Assembly: GCF_000204055.1 (NCBI RefSeq)
Contig: NW_006768813.1
Coordinates: 384,606 to 448,605 of the forward strand
Length of the DNA: 64,000 nucleotides
Reading direction: 5' to 3'
Source: Melampsora larici-populina 98AG31
Taxonomy: Eukaryota > Basidiomycota > Pucciniomycetes > Pucciniales > Melampsoraceae
Of the stretch, positions 55,601 through 64,000 are shown one piece after another (position 1 is the stretch's first letter; every line of letters begins with the position of its first letter). The notes under the pieces were generated by a model. That model searched no databases and was not told the origin of the DNA. It was given only the letters and a program-made list of their open reading frames with translations. Both the position numbers and the translations under genes were made by a program.

Positions 55601-57809
55601 CATCCATTGTCTTATTTCCTCTTGAATATCATACCTAACCTCATACAAATCATCCTAAAACTACATCTATATCCCATTCGAATCACAATGGATCAATCTT
55701 CTATGATCATCGCCAGTGACGCCACCGTACCAGAAGTTACCTCCCACCCTGGTCCACCTCCTAGCAATACTAGCGGCATGTCAAAGATGATCTGGGTAGA
55801 GCTGACTTTCATAATTCCCGTGAGAATTCCCAGAACTTGGTAAGGCCATAAGCCATAACAAACCTCATGCTTATATCCGCTGGTCCGCCCAAGAAGGGAG
55901 CACCGAAGAATCGGGGGAATTATTCTGGGACTTTTCTGGGACTCTGGTAATACAGCCCCCTGATATTAGCATACTGTAAGCATATTACATGTCAGCTGTC
56001 CTCAACCACTTAATTGATTTTGAGGGCAAAACCATAATGTCAAAATTGTCATAACTCAATACTCCAACCTTTCACAAACTCGTCATACTTGCGCTCCGCA
56101 GTGCACACTTGCACCCATTTTTAGAATTTATTGTGTCAATTATTCTCTTCAATTCTTAATTTCCTTAACTTGAATAGCTTGCAATCTTTGAAGTATAGGT
56201 TTTGTTCTATTGATAATCTGAGGTCATCTTAAACAACACTGACCTTCTTTCTGACTGTTTTGGATAGTTCATTGACTCAACAATCCTGCACCCACAGTGC
56301 CAGCAATCCCGCTTAAACCAAAATTGGCACAAACTGGGCTATATACTCAAACATAGCAATCATGTCTTTCACACTTTCATACTTCCTGAAATGGTTGGCA
56401 AACTCTAATTTATATATTTTTCACATTCATTGCTTTGTTTCAGTATTTGAGTCTTGATCAAATGGTTGTAAGACTTTTCAGCATTCTGGTTATTCTCAAT
56501 CTTTGATAACTGTTCATTCTTTTGTCAATTTAAATCGATTTTGTTTCTTTTTGCTGAGTTTATTTTCACCACTGTTCTCATTTACACTCAATCATTTCAT
56601 CTTGGTTATTATTCCTGGCTGATTGTAGATCTTTGATCAAAAAGATTTGTTCGATTACTAGTATCATGGAGCTTGAACTGGATAAATCAAGGCTTACAGC
56701 ACTGCTTTCAGAAAAGAGAAGTTTTAAAAAATATCTCTCACTTCACTCGCAATACCTGTTGCAACAAGTTGTGGTAATATGTTTCTGCAAATTGTATGTA
56801 TCTCAGATAGCCTTTTACTATTTGGTGAAAGTGAAAATGAAGTTCCTCTCAACGGGTTTAATCTCGACAATTGTCAAAACTCAGTGTTTTTCTTTGTTCC
56901 TCCGAAGAACTGACAACCCATCTTGAACAGAAGGAATCACTCATAGATAGCTTTGCCATGAGTCTTCTGCAAGACCTCTGCTTTCTTTTTCGTCTTCTTC
57001 AACTCGCGAGTCCAGGAATTTGATGAAAGTGCAGAGAGTTGCGGAAAGGTTAGACGAATGAGTGATGAATTGCAGGGTGAAATCTTGTAGGAGCATCTTG
57101 GTGGTGTTTGGATTTCGGTGAGCCAATGAGTGAGTGTAGACTATAGTTGAGGTGAGAGGGTGATGGAGGGTTGACAGGGGTTGACCATACCCATGTCACC
57201 GACTTGATTAGGCCATATTTAACCGGATTTAAATCAAAAAAGCTTTCTGGTGGCCTAATGGTAGGTCAAACGTGGGGCAAGATTTACATACAAGTGTGCT
57301 GGTATAAGCCCATACTCCATGGGTGTACAGAGGTTTCCCGGAATCCCAGACAAGTACCAGGCTATCCCCCGCTTCTTTGGTCTACCGCCCAAGAACAGGT
57401 TGCCCACATGTGATCACATGTGATTGCCTGCGGCAAACGTGACCTGGGACTTATCCCACATTCATGGGTCTATAGAGAAATACTGCCTTGGACACCCTAT
57501 GCCCTAGTACCGCGTCTCCTTACCCCTTACCCTCCCAAGACCAAACAACCCCATTGCAAACCACCCGTCTCACCTCAAAGCACATCTACAACAGTATATC
57601 ACCTTGCCCTTAGAGATGTCCTCTTTCCCTCCGCTGGTTGTGTTCATTTGTAAGTACACTGACCCTCCTTTCTGTCTGTTTACACATTATTTGCACTGAG
57701 ATTATATCATTCCTGCTTTGCTCTGTTATCCTGATAAAAGACGGTGTGTGCTTTGTCAATTCCGGTGTGGCTCATCATGCTTGTATTAGAATTTATCACT
57801 CACCTCAAC
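52642..57809. other. Long AT-rich stretch, no gene firmly supported
   Basis: Minus-strand fragments between 53701 and 55163 look partly coding: a Cys-rich piece (55163 downward: GPLCCCQKSKSLYRIDFWCK and FCSLNHGPVFRLPVGSRNAT with LCPRCGML), SLPSSSNQPVTSSENFPSNK before a GTAAGT donor near 54448, and NLDRSAPSVLEEIFKCVSAV near 54300. I cannot assemble them into a known protein; they may be a decayed or many-exon gene. 55200-57800 has only chance frames, one starting MDQSSMIIASDATVPEVTSH at 55688 without a domain. Confidence 0.3.
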
Positions 57810-59336
57810 CAACACTGCCACTATACTATACAGTATTGTGATACTGTAGTATAGTACTGAGTTTTCAATACTATACTTTGAAAGTATAGTATGTATTGGA
57901 CTACCTTTCTAGATACTATACTTTCAAAGTATAGTACTGAGTTTTCAGTACTATACTACAGTATTGAGTTTAGTATAGTCAATAGGGAAAGGCACCCATA
58001 ATTGTATTGATCATCAATCCAGTTCCAAATGCGAGTCCAACAAAACCTCAACGATCAAAATTGGAATCGAGCTGCTCAAATCCTTTCATTGTACGTCAAT
58101 TATTGAGAACCCCAGCTTTTCAATCTTGTCCTCTTTGACACTAGGAACAGAAAAGAATCAAAAGTTAAAAGAAGAATCAATCCATCATTCAATCAATCAT
58201 TTGAACAATCACACAAAGAAAATCATGATCAAATCAACATTGAACCAAAATTAAACCCAACCTGTTACCAAATCAAAACTGAAATTGAATCAAAACTTAG
58301 TGAAATCAAATCAAAATTAAAATCAAATCAAAATCAAGACTCAATCTCAAAATGATATCAGAAGAATTGGCAACTGATTTCAAAAGTGACACTAGATTCA
58401 AAATCAAGCAAAGGATGATTAGTGAAGAAACTCAAGCTACTTTTGCTGATCAAGGGCTCTCATCCTCCATTCACTATCTCCAACTCCAACAGCTCATCAC
58501 TCTCAACTTACATCTTGGTCAAAAGCATGTCTGATCCTATCTCATTTGTAGTTAACAAGTGTACAAATTGTTTTAATTTTAATTGAAGTACTTTAAATCA
58601 ACAAAATAGGAGCTTGTTCTTTTGTTGAGTTATGATAATAGATAAGCTGCGAGAGAATGAAAGAGACAAATTTGAAATTATCTATTATCTAATGCTGATA
58701 CGGGGGAAAACCTTAAGTTTCCCTTCATTCTTGATGCCAATATAGGAATCTTACAGTAACATCAATTGATAGAACACAATGAAAATAGATGATGCCTGCT
58801 GTGTAATCTCCATAACGTTCACAATCTCCAGTCTACATGATTTCAATCTGTATACAAATTTAGAAACCAGTTCATCTTGTCAAAGCTTGTGTTCTATAAG
58901 CTTTGTCTTGTTGCTGACTTCTTTTTTGATCTGAAGAGATGTTGTCTTTGATTGTTGGTCAAGCACAAGACCATGATCAAAGTTGTTTTCATACTTACAT
59001 CAATATTTTACATACATACACGGGTGGGAGGATGAACTTGCAAGTCAAGGAGGTTTTTGGTTTTTGTTGTGGGTATGTTGGCAAGGTGCTTGATGGGGAA
59101 AATCTCCTCATGAAGCTGATAGGTCATCCTGTGATTGATCATCTGATTGATTGTAAGGAGTTGTGGTGAGGTGAAGATTGTACTAGTAGTACAATACTAT
59201 ACTTGGTATAGTATAGTATAATATAGTGTAGTCAAGTACTATACTATACTATAATGTCCTTTGTTAAGTATAGTCTAAACTATACTATACCTGGTATAGT
59301 ACTATACTGGTATAGTATAGTATAGTGGCAGTGTTG
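57810..59336. mobile_element. 1.5-kb non-coding element with TATAG-rich palindromic ends
   Basis: Inverted ends CAACACTGCCACTATACTAT at both sides, flanked by the direct repeat CCTCAAC (57803-57809, 59337-59343); a 10-bp reading CCTCAACCAA is also possible. The first 170 and last 160 bp consist of AGTATAGTA/TACTATACT units forming many nested hairpins. The middle is AT-rich without a coding frame. Superfamily unknown. Confidence 0.65.
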
Positions 59337-59369
59337 CCTCAACCAACAACACCCATACCTTGCAACCAA

Positions 59370-59585
59370 CGTTGGACCAGCTGCGCTTCTCTGCGCTTCA
59401 GTCGTGGCAGCTGGAGCGCAGCTGAATTCAGCTTCTTGAAATTCACAGTCCTTGCAGCGCAGCTCTTGTCAGCTGCGCTGACAGGCGCAGCGCAACAATC
59501 TGAGCCCATATACCATCCATTCTCAGTGCAGCGCAGCGCCTGGAAACGTCGCTTACGCTTCGCAGCGCGCTGCACAGCGTCACAA
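59370..59585. repeat. Cluster of GCAGCGC / GCGCTGC motifs
   Basis: About 215 bp with many copies of CAGCTGCGC, GCGCAGC and GCAGCGC in both orientations, between the TATAG-rich element and the hAT transposase. Similar short GC-rich motifs begin at the very end of the window (63975-64000), so these may be subterminal repeats of the hAT element, the right end of which lies outside. Confidence 0.5.
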
Positions 59586-59753
59586 CAGCAAAAAATCTAA
59601 AATCAAGTTAGATCGATATATTTCCCAAATAACAAGGGGCATAGATAGCAAGTAGGCATATAATAGCAGGATAGGGATCGGCATAGGCATAAGAATTGAA
59701 AACAGAAACATAGAATCGGAAGTTTGGCATACAGAACAAATAAAGGAACCCCA

Positions 59754-62700
59754 CTACTTTCCACCCTTTGACCAATTGTATTCCCTCACAAATCCCTCAT
59801 AATCGGCTACACCACAAGCCTCCATCAACTTTATAAAGTCTTGACCTAACGCAACTCCCTCAGCTAGCCAAAGCTGAACAGATACCTGCCTTTCGATGGA
59901 AATAACCAACATGCGCCCCCTAGTTGCCACACATACATCCGCCGCTGTCAAGAACATCCTCTCGGGCTCACATGATGAACCCAAACAGGACAAGTAATCC
60001 TTGGCCATAGCCGCAATGACAGGGTATCGACTGGTATTTGCCTGATCACCACAAAGAAATGTGTATCAGAAATCATACTCGGACGATAACATTAAAAGAA
60101 AGGAATGCACTTGCCTTCCACCAGTCAAGCACTGAATTGGGATCGGAAACATCGTAATCTGTTTCCTTCATGCGATCACATCCCCGTAGATAGTCAGTGA
60201 GTTGGTTATCATCACCCATATTATCGCCTTCGTCGCTATAAAGGTTGTATATCAATCCTTTGGTGCTTGACTCTTTCTGGGTATTTGACGTGTTACGAGG
60301 TTTATCTAGCTCTTTGTTTGAAATCTTATTTTGATAGTGTTTGAATTGAGCTTTGAACAGTGCTTTGGCTTGAATTGAAGTAGAAGAGGTCTTTTCGAAG
60401 AATGAATGATAGAATCAAAGTCGGAAAGCCGGATGCAACAGAGTCGCCATTATCAAAGCATCGCAATCAAGAGCCTCATCGAGGTAACACTGAGTTTTTT
60501 CCAACATAGCTGACAGCATGGGGTATAGAGCGTCTGCCAAGTCCAGGAAGTCGACTCGATCTCGCAAAACTTCACGTAACTCGACGTATTCGGGGATTAC
60601 CATACTGCCTGTGGGTTTGCGCCCTTCCATCCGTTTGGTAACATCGAGAAACCGCTGGACAAGAATGAACCAATCAGTGTACCATTCAAGGGAGTAATCA
60701 TTATCCGATGGTGAACTGATCAATTCAACGTACCTTAAGCTCCGCGTTGAGATTACGCACTTGAGCCCATTCCGATGGGGTAATAGTCAACTCGTGGAAG
60801 TAGCCATGAGGCTGTCCGTTCTTACGAGGTCGACGATTCTTTGCATGTACCCGTGCGAGATCGTCCTTGAGCAGTTGATCAATGACCTAAAACACAAAAG
60901 GAAGTGAGATATGCAAAAGAGGATGTGTCAGATGGAATTTCGAGATCAATATTTATTATGTTATGTAGAGACAAACTCTTACATCACGTGCCTTCCAGGC
61001 TTTCTCACAACTTATATACTTGATGTTCCAGCAAATGCCGTACGCGGCAATGAGCGATTCGAGTTTGAGTCCTAGACTGTTCATCACCTGATCGAACTCC
61101 TTGCGCCATGCCTCAGAACGGGTGATCCAACGCAGGATGAAATCGATCTGATAACGTTAAGTTGATCCGGTAATATCAGCAACTGTGAAACCATGTCCAG
61201 CAAAGAGAGCAGGTCAAGCTCATTTACCTTATCAAGAAGTGCCTCCAGTCTATTCGCTTGTCGGCGATGAGTGGGTTGAGCTCGGTCATAAGCATGCATC
61301 TCAGCTTCAGCTAGAAGAAGAGGGTTAACCTCATCTTCGGCATCTGCAAGATCCCAATCGTCCTCGTCATCTTTGTCGGCATCTGGTTCCTGATCCTCTT
61401 CTTCTCTGTCCACCGTTTCCTGAAGATCGGGTTCGTGATCTGAATCAGCTTCGTCAGGTGGAACTGGGACGTCAGGGATCTCGGAAATGGCTTCGGCAGT
61501 TGTATCGTCTTCTTCCTCGACGATGGTAGTGTTGAAGGTTGGAAATTGACCTCGCATGGCCGTTTTGACTCTCCTCGGAGGAGCAGTCTTCAGACCAAGT
61601 GCAGCGAGTCCGTGTCCTACCACCAACACCATTTTTTGGCAGAAGCAAAATACATGCATACGATCCGGATCGTACGTGTAGTCGGATAGATCTGCCTGTG
61701 ACAAGAACTGATCGTGCATTTCCCTCAACATCGTTTTGCTGTTGGAACCGGAGTCGGTTGTCTGGCAAAGGAGGTGCAGAAGGAAGGACTGATCAGACCG
61801 AAGTTGTTTAAACATATATAATGATTGATAAACTTAGATCATAAGAAATCGACTTATCTTGTTGACTAAGCCCCGCTTAACAAAGATATTGACAATGGGT
61901 TCAGCAAGCTACTTCCCCTTGTGCTCCCATGCCACAAGTTTTAGCGTCAGATGGCGGCCTACAAACTTCCATTGATTGTCGATGAATGTAACACCTACTT
62001 CGATGAATGTGTGTCGATTCCCCTTGGTGGTCCACACGTCTTGTTGGAGGCTGATCTTGCTGGTCAGATTCTTCCAAAACAAAACACAATCATCAATAAG
62101 CTATTCGACATGAGAGAGTAGAAAGTAACCAAACAAATAGTTCACTTACTGTGAGCTCGTCAAAAACCACTTTTTTCATTGACAAGTTCAACCTCTTGGC
62201 TTCATTTGCCGCCCATTTACGACCATACATACGAGCATCGGGGCGAAGATAACTGACAGCTAGCCGGAGCCACTTGTCGGACATACGGTTCCAGGGGAGA
62301 GCTTGCGAGCTCATCCATAGACACATCATCTGATTAAATGTCAGATTATCATATTTACCTTTTGCACCCACAATCACAAACAAAGATAAAGAGGCAGGAT
62401 TATTCTTATCATTGGCGCGCGCGGCTTTGTCTTCAGCAACAGAAAGAGGGACATGGAGGCCCGCAGCTTTAGCTCGGGTCCGGCCGGGACACCCAGTCTT
62501 AGATTGACCGACTGCAGTGTAACCATCACAATGAGTTTTCAAGTTGGTGGTGTAGTTGGTCCGGCTCACTCGGACCGATACTGGTTTCAAAGGATTGGTG
62601 GTACCCCAAGAGCAGGGATACGAGAGAGGAGGCAACATGATATCCTATAGTAAGAGAACAAAAGTAAGTCAAGATGTCAGATTCATTAGTGTCAAATGTG

Positions 62701-63323
62701 GTTAGGTATAAAGGTGATCGATCACTTACATCATCTTTTTTGTGAAATGGAACTCCAAAATACTCGGTTAAAGATTCATGCTCGTCCTTTTCAGAATCAG
62801 TTCGGCGACCTCGAGGTTTAACTTTGATGTTTTCGTCTTCGGAATCGGCAGCAAGGGTTGCTTTGGTGACAAAGGACGAGCCAGTAGCTGGTAGTATCTA
62901 ATGTTCCAAAGGGTCACACAGTGAAACATAACAGTAAGTAAATGAAGAACTCGAACAGATATGAAAAGGTGATATGCGATTCGATGCCTTACCTGTTGAC
63001 TTTTCTTGGGGTTACTCTTCCTTTTTTTATTCTTACTTCTAGCTTTACCCTTCTTCTTCTCTTTGACCGTCAATGTCACTCGGAGTCAGGTCATTTGATT
63101 CTGAGTCTTCTTCAAGATTGATGATCGTTACCGATGATGCATGCTTGCGTTTTGAAGGACCGGGGCTGGGCTGTGTTAGACTGTCTGAAAGGCGCCTGCG
63201 AGAGTCTCGGCTTGGTGTTAACATGCCAGGTTTCGACGGAGGCTGACGCGAGCGCTGAGGACGGCTGACTGAAGAGGGTTGGTTGGATGGTGAGGCGGTG
63301 GATCGAAGTGATTGAGAAGGCAT
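59754..63323 (-). pseudogene. hAT-family transposase, decayed
   Basis: Many exons on the minus strand from MPSQSLRSTASPSNQPSSVS (63323). Order: basic disordered N-terminus; TEYFGVPFHKKDD; BED-type zinc finger (LSYPCSWGTTNPLKP...NLKTHCDGYTAVG); LTFNQMMCLWMSSQALPWNR; RNase-H core with ISLQQDVWTTKGNRHTFIEV (Asp) and QTTDSGSNSKTM (Asp); an acidic insert (61300-61500); FILRWITRSEAWRKEFDQVM; LIMATLLHPAFRL; and the hAT dimerisation end with SSCEPERMFLTAADVCVATR (Glu). Defects: TAG at 61909-61911 (HKGK stop LAEPIV), TGA at 60415-60417 (HPAFRL stop FYHSFF), and a donor reading ATAAGT instead of GTAAGT at 61852-61857. The intron after VLDWWK uses a GC donor (AAG/GCAAGT) and rejoins at ANTSRYPVIAAM. Confidence 0.8.
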
Positions 63324-64000
63324 CTTGACAAGTGATCGAGGTACTTTGAGATTGAGGGACTTCAAAGCTATTGAATGGAGTGTAGATAACGAACGGGTAG
63401 AGGATAAGAAGATTGTAAAGAGGAAAGGTGAAAATAACTTGAAGATGATCAATAGAAAGGATTAGAAAGTGTTATATAAAGGGGAAGAGAGGAGTAAACG
63501 ATTATTATTGGAATATATAAGATTGATGTATTCGAAAGACGGTTTTATAGACAATCCAACGATTAAGAAAGTGGAAAGTGAAGGATAAGAAAGAGATCAA
63601 AGAAATTGATAGATAAAGAAAAATATACAATGAATGTGATGTTGACAAATGGATGGTGACTTAGTAATAGTAACCGATTGGGAATTTGAAGGATCGGTGA
63701 GGGTGCAGAAGAAACCATTGAATCAGACCTACTTATATATATACCTCCAAGATGATAGCATGAAACCCCCTTCCTTCGACGAGGGGGGTCCTTTCCGGTC
63801 ATGTTGTAGCCGATTTGGGTTGTTTTAATGGAGGGATAGGCCGATTTGGGTGAAGGAGGTGTGATCATGGAGTGGTATTGAAGGGAGGTTTCAACGCAGG
63901 GGTGTACTAGAATTGGATGTGGTGGTGATGGGCTTGACCCTGTCTCCTTTGGGTTAAGTATGCCGCTGACAACCTGCGGAGCGGGTCAGCGCCCCGTAGC
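63324..64000. other. 5' flank of the hAT gene to window end
   Basis: AT-rich promoter-side sequence. TATATATA near 63735 on the minus strand. GC-rich GAGCGGGTCAGCGC-type motifs begin at the last 30 bases. No further gene. Confidence 0.4.

Noticed and set aside
62768..63079. Separate Lys-rich small gene
   Set aside because: Part of the hAT N-terminal coding region read without splicing; starts with GTG.
1..64000. CRISPR arrays, operons, riboswitches
   Set aside because: No regularly spaced repeats; spliced genes show a eukaryotic nuclear genome.

Overview
The window looks like a basidiomycete nuclear chromosome segment, most likely from a rust fungus (Pucciniales). The host genes are split by many short introns (about 50-130 nt; one reaches about 180 nt). 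They include basidiomycete families: a DUF7918-type protein, RNase T2 with the RNY1-type tail, PHO88/SND3 and an Mcm1-type MADS factor. Roughly half of the sequence is transposons of families common in rusts. No species can be fixed from the sequence alone. One 100-N assembly gap lies at 29250-29349.

Layout. 1-3.2 kb: the 5' part of a Ty3/gypsy-type LTR retrotransposon on the minus strand (LTR, then gag-protease running off the window). 4.0-16.5 kb: an island of host genes, all on the minus strand: DUF7918-like protein, secreted RNase T2 (11 exons, one only 7 nt long), PHO88/SND3, folylpolyglutamate synthase and a coiled-coil hypothetical protein. 18.9-23.8 kb: nested elements. These are a 331-bp MITE, and an old open frame split by a pogo-like transposon whose transposase is in turn split by an 816-bp CACTA-ended foldback element; a 371-bp GC-rich MITE follows. 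25.0-35.75 kb: a PIF/Harbinger-type element with decayed genes, into which a young, intact Ty1/copia element has inserted. 39.2-43.4 kb: two host genes, an SH3 protein of the LSB1/PIN3 type (plus) and an Mcm1-like MADS-box factor (minus). 45.5-51.1 kb: a complete Mutator-like element with perfect 44-bp inverted ends, encoding one spliced open frame that joins a MULE transposase, a zinc knuckle, an RTC4-like domain and an OTU-type cysteine protease. 51.7-64 kb: a Tc1-like relic, a 1.5-kb element built of TATAG-rich palindromes, and a decayed hAT transposase.

How the parts relate. The host genes are housekeeping or secretory functions (folate polyglutamylation, ER membrane protein targeting, extracellular or vacuolar RNA degradation, actin/Las17-type SH3 adaptor, transcription) with no operon-like link. 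The transposons give a relative time order by nesting: old ORF, then pogo, then CACTA foldback; and Harbinger, then copia. The pogo, Harbinger and hAT copies carry in-frame stops that can be explained by single G:C to A:T transitions, whereas the copia and MULE copies are open throughout. The MULE-RTC4-OTU element is the most unusual system seen here. All exon joins are manual predictions from splice signals, reading phase and family resemblance; no database was searched.
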